The notes under the pieces: generated by a model | The model's input: only the letters and a program-made list of their open reading frames with translations | Databases searched by the model: none | Told to the model about the DNA's origin: nothing | Part shown: positions 1 to 11,828 of the stretch, one piece after another | How the letters are laid out: the number at the start of each line of letters is the position of its first letter | How positions within the stretch are numbered: the stretch's first letter is position 1 | Assembly: GCA_023055355.1 (NCBI GenBank) | Contig: JALJCS010000001.1 | Coordinates: 109,632,881 to 109,696,880 of the forward strand | DNA length: 64,000 bases | Source of the DNA: Agelaius tricolor | Lineage: Eukaryota; Chordata; Aves; Passeriformes; Icteridae | Direction of reading: 5' to 3' | Position numbers and translations under genes: made by a program

Positions 1-161
1 TGTGTGCAGTGCAGATGACAGAAGCCCATGGCATTCACCTGTATGTGCTTGCTGCAAAAGTTAATTAAAATGTTCAAGGCCTTATATTCAAGGCTGACAC
101 TGATTTTCATTTCCTTTAAATTCTATAAAACTTGCAAGGATATTATATGGGAGTAGTAAAT

Positions 162-177
162 CCCCCCCCCCCCCCCC
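162..177. repeat. Poly-C run (16 C)
   Basis: An uninterrupted run of 16 C residues is followed by TTT. Such runs are uncommon, and length errors from assembly or sequencing are likely here. Confidence 0.95.
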
Positions 178-244
178 TTTATTATGTAAATCCTGCTGTA
201 AAGAAGCCATTTCTTAACTATATCTGTTGCTTCTCTTGCATTTC

Positions 245-430
245 ATAGAATCATAGAATGGTTTGAGTTGGAAGGGACCTTAAAGATCGTGTGATTCCCA
301 CTCCCCTGTCGTGGGCAAGTACACCTTCTGTAATACCAGGTTGCTCAGAGCCTCGTCCAGCCTGACCTTTAATACTTTCAGAAATGAAGCATCCACAGCT
401 TCTCTGGCCAATTTTTTTGTTTCTTCTGGT
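245..430 (-). mobile_element. CR1 LINE, truncated 3' end
   Basis: Read on the minus strand, this is the avian CR1 3' terminus: the + strand begins with the tcatagaatcatagaatggt type tail, then gttggaagggaccttaaaga, and later the ccagcctgacctt and catccacagcttctctgg blocks. CR1 copies are typically 5'-truncated, as here. The 5' limit is gradual. Confidence 0.93.
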
Positions 431-1562
431 CTAAGAAAAACATCTGACTCAGGTCACTGTTCACCAATATCTCAGGTGTTAAAACCTGTTCATGATTCTG
501 GGAATAGGGTTTATGGACAGAGGAAATTTGCTTGATTTAGGTGTGGCTTTATTTTCTGTTTCTCTTAACCAAGAAGATGCCGAAGGAGACTTTTAACTTC
601 TGCTGCTGGTAAGGACATAAGTGTAATGCTCTACTTCTTGGAGAGGGGCTTATCACCTCCAAAGAGACTGTGCTGCTGCAGGCTCACAGTGGAGTTCAAA
701 GTATGAGGAGCTAATCCTTGTGTTCTCTATCTCAGAAATCTGACAGCTGAGTTCAACAACTGTCTCTATTCAGAAAATACTGTTTGGCCTCAGTTTTAAA
801 TGTTCAGAAGATGGATTTTTTTGTGAGTGTTGGGGTTTTTTAATTCTTGCTAGTAAAACACAGGGTGATACTAGAAATTCTCCAAACTTCCTAGATGTTG
901 ATAGCAATTAAGCATCCTTAGATCCCAGTTCTGCAAAGGAGGCTGTGCAGACTGCTCTGTGCTTTGGCAGCCACCTCTGAACATGACTCTCTTTGCAAAA
1001 CCCATTCCCTGAGGTAAAAAATAACTACAGATGCCTTTTTATGGTATTTCCAAAGCGTTGTACAGTCCTGGTCAGTACTTTGCAGGTGCAGAAGCTGAAG
1101 AATCATTGCCTTGTGCAAGGAGGGCCAGCAAGAACTTCACCTTGGTCCTGTGCTCTGTCCTCCAGTCAATAGCTCTTGTGTCCTTTGGTTTTTGTTTAGC
1201 ACTTAGCATGACTGATTCAGGCTCAGTAATTCACAGTAAATGGCCCAATAAAAAACACACAAATCATGCTAATCACAGCTATGCATTTTTACTTTCTCTT
1301 TTTGCCACTGCTGTTAGTAGGGAGGGGTCAAGGTTGAGATTATCTTTTGACTGGGTGTTTTAAATAACACACAGAGCTTATGTGTGTTAGGACATTGGAA
1401 AAGAAGTAGAGAAGAATCATTTTAAGGTTAAATATTGCTTAAGATTGCCATCCCTAAGGCAGCCTTTCTCCTTTAATTAAAAGAGCAAGCATCACTTGGC
1501 TGCAATATTAAATGTATCTGAGGGATCTTTTTAGTACAGTGGTAAGAGGTGTAACAAGACAG

Positions 1563-1730
1563 AGAATCACAGGATGGTTTGAGTTGGAATGGACTTACAG
1601 ACTGTTTATTTCTAATCCCTCTGCCATGGACAGGGACACCTTCCACTAGACCAGGTAGCTCAAAGCCCCATCCAACCTGGCCTTGATCCCTTCCAGGGAT
1701 GGGAAATTCACAACTTCTCTGTGCAACATA
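1563..1730 (-). mobile_element. CR1 LINE, truncated 3' end
   Basis: The + strand shows gaatcacaggatggtttgag, then the ccatggacagggacaccttc block, ccaacctggccttgatccct, and gggatgggaaattcacaact. This is a minus-strand CR1 3' end of about 170 bp. It is moderately diverged; aggacttacagactg-type changes interrupt the usual terminus. Confidence 0.92.
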
Positions 1731-3821
1731 TTAATAGTTAAGGTCAGATGTAGTCAGAGTAGGAGTAGGCTTAATAGTGATTGTAAAGGTGATTACCTGT
1801 TGGAATGAACCACCAAAGAAGTCATACCCTGTCTGCCTCTGCTTCAGACCAAGACTAGATATGCTGTAATGAAGCACACATAGCAAGGGACAAGAAAGGA
1901 ATAAACACACTAGAAAATCTGCAAACCAGCAGGGCACTGCTATGGAGGCGGTGTTGACAAAAAAGAACAGGGCTTGGTTGAAGCAGAGAAGGAGTCTTTG
2001 CTTTCTGTGTCTCTGAATGGCAGCACAAATTTGGTTGAGGCTAGTCTGACAGAAATGATGCTGAGAGGTTGCTTACGTGTCCTGGGTGTGATAATGGAAT
2101 GTGATTAATTCAGGTGCTGGTTAAATATGGGATTGGTTATCTTATGTGCTTATCAAACCTGGTTATGCCAGGGCCAGACTTTGGAAGGGCCTCCAAAGGC
2201 TGAGCTGATGATTGCTGTTCCAGTACAGGTCAGACCTTGAAGATGAGATGAGGAAGAGCTAAACTGGGAGATACAAGAGTGGAATGCCCTTTCTGTCTGT
2301 CATTACCTCAGTCATGCCACAGCCCCGTGCCTTGGCTTCATTCCCTTTGAAACGTTTGCCCCAACATCCATTTTCATATCAGTGTAGTCCAGTAGCATGT
2401 CCAGGTAAAATTTCCCCTCTTTTCCCTTTACACAGATGAATGACTGCAAAAGCAACCCAATCATTGTGGGTTAACTCCTGACAAAATACTGAATTAATTT
2501 TCAGGTTGGGCTGGTATCTGTATGGCTGGCTGTGTATGGATTGCCAAGCTTGTCCTCTTCATGACATTATAACACCCAAAAAAACCACCCTGAACCCTGA
2601 CATCCAGGGCATGTAGCTATTGTTGTTCTGCCTGCTGGTGCATGCCTGTACCTGTGTATTGTCCCAAACAAGTGGAAATCAGAGAAACCAGCCCCGATGG
2701 ATCATTGCTATTGTTGCTGGTGTTTTTCTAGATTGTGATTCAATTTGTGTGGGTCAACAGGCACGTTGTGTTACTGCTTTCCTTTTGCTTTTAGCTGCTG
2801 AATGGGCAACTTCAAACAGATGCAAATGCATATCATGGGGGGAAATTATTTTCTTTCACTGCTCTGTGTTTTGTGATGAGCCATTGCTGCTGATTCAGTG
2901 TGCAACTGGAGACCTGTTTTGCTTGTTTATTTTATTTATAGTGTTTTTTTAAAAAGCTCTTCCTGAATGAAGAGGGGTTGAATCATGGAATATTCTTTCA
3001 GGTTCTAGGTTCTCTCAGAATGGCAGTTTTAGTTGTTTTTCTGTGCTTAGTTCTTTTAAATGCCCAGGACATGCCAAGAGGATTCAGTGCAACAATGCCC
3101 TTAATTATTAAGCTTATTTTCAGTCTTCCATTAGAATTTGGTTCATTTTAATTCACTTTTCATTCTGAGTGTTAACTCACTCATGCAGTTTGACAAGGAA
3201 TTGTGTTTTGTCCTTTCTTGTACTGATTTGTGCTAAATTTGAATTTTTGTTTTTGTTTTCTTTTTTATAACAATATCTCTGAATCTCACAGTTAAGCTCT
3301 AAATCCAGTCCTAGGACTGGGTCTTGCTTGAGGTTCAAAAATGATGTTTCCACTGCATTAAACACTCTGTACTCAGCCTGCTCCAAGATGGAGCCACAAG
3401 GAGCTCCTCAGAGTGCACAAATGTGATCTTCTATTACATACTTTAATTCCATATTTACAAATCTTCCATTACATCTTTCTCTAAACACTCCATGAGTCCT
3501 CTTGCTATTCGGTCTCTACTGAAGGCAGGTGAACATGGATGTGGGAAGACTTGTTTCAGAGTGGGAAGCATCCCCTGCCCATCCTGGCTCGTTGGCACCA
3601 GCAGCCCTATGACCTGTGCTTGTGGGAGCACCTTGTTCTCTGACTGAGCAGGATCTCTGCTCGATGCCCTCATGATTCAGAGTTTATCTCAAAACAGATG
3701 ATTCAACAATAATAGTATATCTCAGAAATGCTGACTGTAGACAGATCCTCATGTCCAGCCTTGAAGAGCTGGGGAAGGATGTGGCCAAGATGGGAGCTGT
3801 GAAGAAGTTATGTAACTTTTA

Positions 3822-3892
3822 TAGAAAGTTATATATATATATATATTTATAAAGTTATATAAATATTATAATCTCTATAAAGTTATAATTAG
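3822..3892. repeat. AT-rich tandem repeat
   Basis: An (AT)8-type core at 3831-3846 is flanked by three degenerate copies of an ataaagttata unit up to about 3892. Confidence 0.85.
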
Positions 3893-6800
3893 TCCCATGA
3901 CATCTCTTTCACTCTGGGCACCAAGGATTAATAATTTTTTAGCTTATTAAAACTATTTGAATATTTATTTAACATTTCTTTTAAGCCATATGCAGGATCT
4001 TTGAAAGTGAGTGCAGCATTAGTACTAATCACCTTGTGCCATTCTGCCAGAAAGAGTGATTTGGTACTAACAGATGCTTAGCTTTGCATTGGAAGTGTGA
4101 AATTACAGGATTTCTCTTACTTGTTATTTTTTGAAGACCTCCCGTGTGTGCTTGAGATTTTACAATAATAGGGGAAAAAAAAAATCTCCATTTTAGAGAG
4201 AATTGTAGGTAAAGATTTAAAAAACAGCTTATTTTTCAGACCTTATTCAGGTATTTGAGGGAATTAGGCCCGGCTGTACACAAATGTATAGAAAATGTTC
4301 AGAAATTCTCTTGCCAAATCCTGGTTTCTCAATTACCTGATTAACCTGGATTGTCTCCAGAGAAGGTGGCACCTTCTTATGAACTTAACAATAAATGGAT
4401 GAGGAGATTTAGAGAGCATGACCCTTGTGTCACACTCCATCTCCACCATATCAAAAAGGATTTGCTTAATTTGAATAAAGCAGCTGGGTAACAATGGCAG
4501 AGAGTGGAGAGCCAGAGAAAGGGATGGGAGCTGGGGACAGATCCTTGGCTGCTGTCACCAAATCAGTGGTGAAGCCAGGGAATGGAGAATATGGCTGGAA
4601 GGTGAGGGGCATGACATGAAATAAAATCAACAAAGTGATTATTTTCTTGTGAGGGGAAGAATGCAAGCAAGAGACATTTGGGGAAGAAGGCTACTGCTTG
4701 CTTCTGAGGAAGCTGTGGGAGGAAAGAACAGGCTGGAGAAGAGTTCTGCTGTTCTGCTGTACAGCCATGCTGGAGTCACTGCTGGGCCTTTTGGAGGCTG
4801 CTCCACTTGGAGCACGAGGAATTTGGGAGTGATGAGAATAAAAAAAAAAAAGATGATATTTGGAATTAACAGCATCATCAAAGATCCCAGAAACAAAAGG
4901 ACAGTAAGAGGGGAAGAGGAGCTAGGGAAAGTGCAGTTGATTATTTTGATGAATAGCATTGAATTAAACTTAATTAAGCTTTGGTTTTGGGTTTGGTTGT
5001 TTTTGTTTTTCATGCTGTATAATAGGATAAAATGAAGTCAGAGGAAATTCATACTGAGCATCACTTAAAAATTTGTTTTGAGAAAATTATCAAAACCATT
5101 TCTTTTTAAAGCATTTCGAACCGGCCCAAACATTACAGACAAAGGAATTTAAGAAATCATCCTGCACTGGGATACTGAGCAAACAAGAAATGTGTTCCAG
5201 ACTTCTCTCTTTGATCTGTTCTTTTCTGTTTACAATATTTATCATACATTAAATTCAGAAGCCCATTGTACAAAAAAATACTTGTGAATTCTACTTTTAC
5301 TAATGCACACACTTATTCAAAATTTCTCAGTAGCTTTTGGAAAGCACCACTGTTTATTTTCTCCATCATTTGATATTGAACACACAAATTGTTTTGCTTT
5401 TAGGTGGATCCCAAGGAACATTTACTTGCTGTTTGTGTGTATATCTTAGACTCTTGCTTTCACTGCAGGTATTTCTACTTATAAACTCAGAACTTGCTCT
5501 CTGTTTCTTGTTTAAGGAAATATTCAGAGGGAGTGGTGTCAGAAAAGACTGCTTTGTAGTGCAATGTCCCTCTAATGGCTAAATATGATTGCATGTCTGT
5601 GTAGAAGATCAGATGAAATACAGCAAGGAACAAAATATGAAAAGTAAAAAAAAAAGTATCCCCTCGATACTGAGCTCTGTAATTTTTTCTCTGTGAGTAG
5701 CTGGAAACCAGAAAATTTATTTATAAGGCATTTTTATTCTCAGGGCATCAAGGCTTGGTCCAAATACCAGTAATATTGTATTAACAATTAGTTTATTGGA
5801 GTGATTGTGGGTTGTGCTTGGAAGTCACACGTGGTGCAAACATCAAACATCAGGCTGCTTTGGGCCTGTGGTTTGCTGGTCCTTTGCAGTTTGATCTGCT
5901 TTCAGGGGAAGTCAGAAACACCCATCACATCTCAGGATGGAGCTTCCCCCTGCCCTCTGCAGGGCTGTGAACTTTGGAGATGCAAAAGGAGAGAGGAAGG
6001 CCGGGTCCTGCCCACTCTGGGACACCTCCTGAGGGCTGCCAATTGCTCTTTTAACCCATTCAGTATTTTTATGATGTTAATAAGGTACAGAACAAGACCC
6101 CCAGGACACTTTATGGGATCAGCTGGTATGGTAAATGCACTTATCAGCAACACCCACCATCCAGACCTTTATTTGCAGTGCCTGCAAGTGACTCTCTTTC
6201 CTAAGACTGCAAATAAAGTCATGGAATTTCAATAAATAATTCAGCCCTGGATCTTATTTCAGGTTCAGCATTGACTTTCAGCACCTGGCTGCTGTTATTA
6301 TTTGTAAGTCTGATATGCTGCTTAGAGGCATGGAAATTTGGCTGCTATTCACCAACATTTGCAGAATGTGCTATGTGGCCAGATTACTACCCCTGGCTCA
6401 GACATTTTTAACAGACATCCAAATTCCAGATGTGCCAGATTTAATTCTTACAAGAAAAAATGCATGTAGGGTTTAGGTACTGTAATGGGAACTCTGCACA
6501 GGTCTTGTTTTGGAGAAACACCTGATTTGCACCTGATCTCCACTAGAAACAGGAATAATTTGGCTAGAATTTGCATTGCCTATGACACCTTTTGGCACTG
6601 ATCTATCTCTCATTTTATTTTCAGCAGCTTCCCCAGGGGGAAATGATTTTTTTGGTATCTAATTAGCTCTCAGGATATAGAATCATCAATATCTGAAAGT
6701 ATTAAAATTGGTGCTTTGTGAATAGCTAAATAAGAGTTATTCACAAATTCTTTCCTCAGAGCACTTGTGGTTTTAATCATTTATTAGGAAGAAACTAGTG

Positions 6801-6903
6801 AATCCAAAGTATGACTCTGCTTTCACTGAAGTCAGTGGAAAATGTAGTGGGAATATTTTGTGTGAATACTGACTGTTATGGAATTAGATATGGTACATTA
6901 TCA

Positions 6904-7065
6904 CTGAATCATATAATTTTATGAGTTGGAAGGGACATTTTAAAGGTCATCTAGTTTGATTCTCCTCCAGTAATTAGGAACACCTTTAACTAGATCAGTT
7001 TGCTGAGAGCCTTGTCCAGCCTGACCTTGAACATTTCCAGGGATGGGGCATCCACCACCTACTCC
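6904..7065 (-). mobile_element. CR1 LINE, old truncated 3' end
   Basis: The + strand reads gaatcatataattttatgag, gttggaagggacattttaaa, then cttgtccagcctgaccttga and gggatggggcatccacc. It is more diverged than its neighbours. It lies in opposite orientation to the CR1 that starts about 140 bp further on. Confidence 0.88.
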
Positions 7066-7208
7066 ATTAGAATATAACCCATCAGTGGTGTGGCACCTAA
7101 AGGCAAAAACCCCAACAAGATCCTGCAGGCTTGAGCTTCCAAAATGAAGGAGCTGCATTATGGATATGCAGAGCTGAACAGGCACTGGTATCAAAATCTT
7201 GCAGGACA

Positions 7209-7534
7209 AGATCCTTCCAGTGCCTGAAGGGAGCCAACGAGAAAGATGGAGAGAACACATTTACAAGAGCCTGGAGTAACAGGACGAGGGGAAATGGCAT
7301 CAAACTGAAAGAGAGGAGATTTAGATTGGATATTAGGAAGAAATTCTTCCCAGTGAGGGTGGTGAGGCTCTGGCACAGGGTGCCCAGAGAAGCTGTGGCT
7401 GCCCCATCCCTGAGAGTGTCCAGGGTGGGTGGGATTGGAGCAGCCCGGTCTGGTGGAAGGTATCCCTGCCCATGGCAGAGGGGTTGGGAATAGATGATCT
7501 TTAAGGTCCCTTCCAACCCAAACCACTATGATTC
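7209..7534 (+). mobile_element. CR1 LINE 3' end, well preserved
   Basis: This plus-strand copy runs from atccttccagtgcctgaagg through ggatattaggaagaaattct, the tgcccagagaagctgtggct block and gatgatctttaaggtccctt, ending with ccaaaccactatgattcta. It covers the 3' UTR and the last part of the element. Open frames over it on either strand are repeat shadows. Confidence 0.95.
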
Positions 7535-10463
7535 TAAGTTTATTTATCTTAATAAAACAGATTTGTGACTTCCTTGTTCAAAGCCCTTACTTCTTCCTAG
7601 GAGATACACCATTGTATCCAAAACAACCAACAGCAGCTGGTGCTTCAGCATCTCTATTGAATGTTACAAAATCGTGAGAATTTTCTGAATGCTGCTGTGT
7701 CCTGACTGCCCAAATCCTGTCACTAAGGTTCCTTCCAGTACTTGAACCCAGGTGCATAAATGGAACTGATAGATAAGGAAAAAAGATTGCATGTAGAACT
7801 GATGTGACAAGTTAGGTACCTTTTGGAAAACCCCAGAAAAGGGATGTTGGCTTCCTTGGGGCAGGAGCTGCTCCCTGCAATGCAAACAGGCAACGCTAGA
7901 GGGGATTTTACTACCACTCTATGTGAGGCCTGTGCCTCTCCCAGAAACCCTTCCAAAACATATGTTATAGTTCAGCCACAGAATGTTGGCTACAGGCTGA
8001 GCAAAATCAGTGTTTGTATGATGCAAAAAGGTCAGGAAAGATTATGATAATTGTCCCCTCTGGCCATGAAACCTCTGAGTGAAATTCTGGTACTGTCAAA
8101 GTCGTGGGCATTGATTTTACTGGGGCCAGACTTCATCCTGTGCAGGTCAGAGGGAGGCAAAAGTCTGTGCCACCAAGCATCCAGCACTGGCAGCAGGAGC
8201 AGCTTTATTGTCAGAGTCACTAATATATACTGTTAAAAAGGATTTTTAAAACATTCTATGCCCCCTCTTTGCTCTGCAGCAAGATGAAATAAATCAAGAC
8301 CAGTTTTACCAGCTTCTTTTGGTTTTCTTCAAAGCCTCCACTAGATGCAGATTACACAATCTCCTTAGAAAGCCTGCTTTGTGTTTCATTAGTCCTATAA
8401 TTACACTAGTTTTTCCCCCTCCTAAATCTTTGGTGTTGCAAATTGAGCAAAATACTTAATCCCATCCTCTGTGGGCATGAACAACAATGGATCATCATGC
8501 TCTTTGTGAAGCAGTCTTATGCATGCTTGAGGAGACTGTTATGTTGTAGTAGAGCAACACGTGTACTTCTCATTAACTTGTTGCTGTTTCCTGCAGAGGC
8601 ACAGAGAGATGATTCACGTTGTGATTTACGTAAAACCTCCTTCACTTTTCCCTCACCAGTATTCCCCATCCTGCATTTTGTACATCACAGTTTGTTTTTC
8701 TGACATCTTACACCTTGAAGCTTATTTTGCTGAATTTCATTTAAGTGATTTCAGACACTTTGTTCCAACTTTTTAGCATCACTTTGAGTCTACTCCTCTC
8801 CTGGGAAATCCCAGTAACCTCTCTGGGCTTGTTGTTGCCAGGAAATTTTGTAAGGTTCTCTCTGTTCCTTCCTCCATTTTGCTAATGGAAACATTAAATA
8901 TGACTCATCTTGTCACAGACCTTTATGGTACCTCTATTTGTTATGTGTTTATGTGCTAACAGAAAACTTGATTATTGCTGCTCTATAAGTATCTTTTCAA
9001 CTACTTGTACAAGCACTTTGCAGAGGTTTCATACAGGTCTTGTTTTCCTATTTTGTTAATGAAAATATGGTCTGGATTTGATGTCATAAACCTTACAGAG
9101 GTCAGCTCTAGGTACCTGCTTCTTCTTTCCTACCCAATGTGCTGGGAAACCTGGCAGAGAACAAAATGTACTTGGGTTAATTAATGTTATTTGTTCCTGA
9201 TATGTCCATATTGTCTTTTCTTATCAACTTTAGATTTCCACATTCCCTTGTGAGTTACTGTTACTCATTTTCCCAGTATCTTTCTATATGTTAAACTTAT
9301 ATAGCTGACATTTCTTGTGTTATTTTCTTGTTCCTGTGATGTCTCATGCACAGAGAATTATTGATGGGTTCCCAAAAAGCAAAGCTTTTAAAAGCTGTTT
9401 CCTGAGGTTGCATCCACTGGCTGATGTGGGTACCCAGGATCCTGTGCCAGGATCCTTGTGAGTGATGGGAGCACAGTTGCTTTATTAAGTTGGAAAAGGC
9501 TCAGGAAGAAGTGTAAAGGATGATTGTTGTTTGTCCATCAAGCCAAGAATGAAACACCTGTATTTTCAGTCCAGTAAGTTCTGAAACACAGGAACTTTGT
9601 GTACAATCTGCTATGACAAGAATGGCAATTTTTGGTTTTGAAGAATTTCAAGATTTTGCTCTAAATTGTGCTAAGTCTAAAAACCCCATTTTAAAACACT
9701 CACAGCATTACTGAACAGAGGCTGTGGTGAGTTTTCTGTGGGGAGGGGAAACTGCAATAGGAATTTTATAAGGAAATTTTGTCTGTTGGGTGGGCTGCTG
9801 GGCAGCCAGGAGCCCTGAGAGTCCTGCATGTTGTGACCTCCCAGGTTTGTGTGGTCCCAGCACCTTTCCCATCCCTGGGGGCTGGCCAAAGACCACAACT
9901 CCAGGTATATTCCTCAAGGTGATATGGCCAAAGCTTTCATGCATCTCCATCAGGTATTTGTCAAATTCCAAGTGTGCTCCTCAAATAATATTATTCCAAT
10001 GGAGATTTTATTTTTGAACACTCTGAATTTTTTGTGTAGTTGCTCAAGAAACTCACAGTCAGTGATACTTTCCTCTTACTGAGGCTTTTAAAATCAGCTT
10101 TTCATTTTGGGTTGCTTGTGGCATGATTTGCCAAGTGTAGATAGTTGATACTTGTGAGAAGTCAGCTGCCTTCAAATTGTCTCACAAGTTCTAAAACTGT
10201 TAGCCACTCTGAAAATGTCAGCCTGCATTTAGCACCCATCCTTTAGCTTGTATTTTGCTGACATTAAAAGAATATAAATACAGGCTCTATGTGATTTCTT
10301 TCTACAGTACTGCTGGTGTTACTTAATGACTCTCACTCTTCTGGGGGCTTTTCCTTTATATGTCACCCTGTGAAAGTCAGACTTGGTGTTCAGAAGTTCC
10401 TCACAGCAGAGCAGGCTGGAATATGTTCTCTTAGAAAAAAAAATAATTTGGTACCAAACTTTT

Positions 10464-10466
<3 letters not shown>

Positions 10467-10494
<28 letters not shown>
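10467..10494. repeat. (AT)14 microsatellite
   Basis: This is a perfect dinucleotide repeat of 28 bases in CLIC5 intron 1. It is likely length-polymorphic. Confidence 0.97.
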
Positions 10495-10497
<3 letters not shown>

Positions 10498-11681
10498 GTG
10501 TAGGAAGTTTTGTTATAGTTCCCACTACTTCTGATTATCTAATATTAAATTCTCATTAGGTTGACCATATGCAAAGCTAAGTAACAGCTCTACAAATATA
10601 AATGAAATGAAAATAATATCACGTTCTAGGGTGTCAGACTGTGCTCTCCTACTCCACTGATATTTGTCAAGTCATGGAACTTTTAAAGCAAGCAGAAGAG
10701 GTGATGGAATAACATGGAATTCTTTCCATGTGATCAGACCATTCACCCATGTCTAGTCTGTAGTTTTCCAAGTCTAAACTGCACATGACTGAATGGAGTT
10801 CTCAGACATCACAAGCTTTATTTCAGAGCAAAAATTATTTCATGCAAGAGCAAATACAGTGGCCAGTGACTCCAACAAAGCCCTTGAGGCAAATGGGACC
10901 TATTTGTGCAGGTTGATCCCTGTGCATGCAGCTGCTCTGCTAGCAGGACCTCCTCACCTGATGTGGCAGATGAATCTGATCTTTAACTGTGAATATCCTA
11001 AACCACAATTTCTAGAGAAAAGATTCTCTAGAAGAAGCCAACCTATAGGACTGATCCCTTCCTGCCCATGCTGCCCCTCATGTGGATATAAAAAGTTGAA
11101 AAAAATAATGATTTACCAAACCTATAGATAGTATTTGTCATGTCCTAACTGCATGATGTCCATGGGGTCTCCAACCTGCAATTCCATCTCCTGAAAGTCC
11201 TGAACATCTCAAGAGTACAAATGCATCTCTTCCAAAGCTGCAGGGATCTGAGAGAGCAGTGGCAGCTCCTTGGAGATGCTCAGCCCTGCTCAGCTGCTTG
11301 GAGCCCAGTGTGAGAAGCCAGCTCCCCTCAAATTGGCCAGCAGCACAGACCAGTTCAGCTTATGTGCATCTGAAATATATGCCTGTATGTAATGCCAAGC
11401 TTGGACAGCATTTTGGCTGGCTTTTGGGGAGCTGGCTAGAGTCTCACCACTTCATTTTTGTTTTCTTACTACTCTGACAGCCCTTCAGGCAAAGCTCTAT
11501 TTTTGTTTGACATATATGCACATGGTCCATTTCCATGTGTGTGTGCTTAGGGACATATTCCTGCTCTATCTTGCCCTCCTTTGGAAGGCTGCTGCCCACA
11601 GCTTCTCCTAGCAAAACGAAATCTCAGGAAAAGTCCAATGAAGTTGAAATGCTGTACAGCAAATTTATTCTTGTTTTTATA

Positions 11682-11828
11682 GGCCCCTGTTCAGGAAAGT
11701 ACTTAAGTATGTGCTTAAGTCCTATTGAAATCAACAGGACTTAAGAACATGCTTAAAGTCAAGCATATACTTCCTCTGAATTGGGATGTATTTCAGCACA
11801 TGCTTAAATGCTTTCCTGAATCAGAGCC
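11682..11828. repeat. Palindromic ancient interspersed repeat
   Basis: The ends form imperfect terminal inverted repeats (ggcccctgttcaggaaagta against tgctttcctgaatcagagcc). The centre is an inverted repeat around attgaaatcaac: acttaagtatgtgcttaagt faces ggacttaagaacatgcttaa. The motif resembles a decayed short element, seen in reptile and bird genomes, that carries cttaagcatgtgcttaag. I do not know its formal name. It has no coding content. Confidence 0.65.

Noticed and set aside
1208..1363. Open frame starting M-T-D-S, like the CLIC5A N-terminus
   Set aside because: Only four residues agree. The rest is unrelated, there is no acidic stretch ending L-F-V-K, and no donor site follows at the right phase.
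7097..7526. Overlapping open frames of 110-140 codons on both strands
   Set aside because: They lie over a CR1 3' end and are repeat-derived, with no reverse-transcriptase motif.
8500..8511. L-F-V-K coded in an open frame, as at the end of CLIC exon 1
   Set aside because: The codons are followed by cagtct and not by a GT donor, and the upstream residues do not resemble any CLIC N-terminus.
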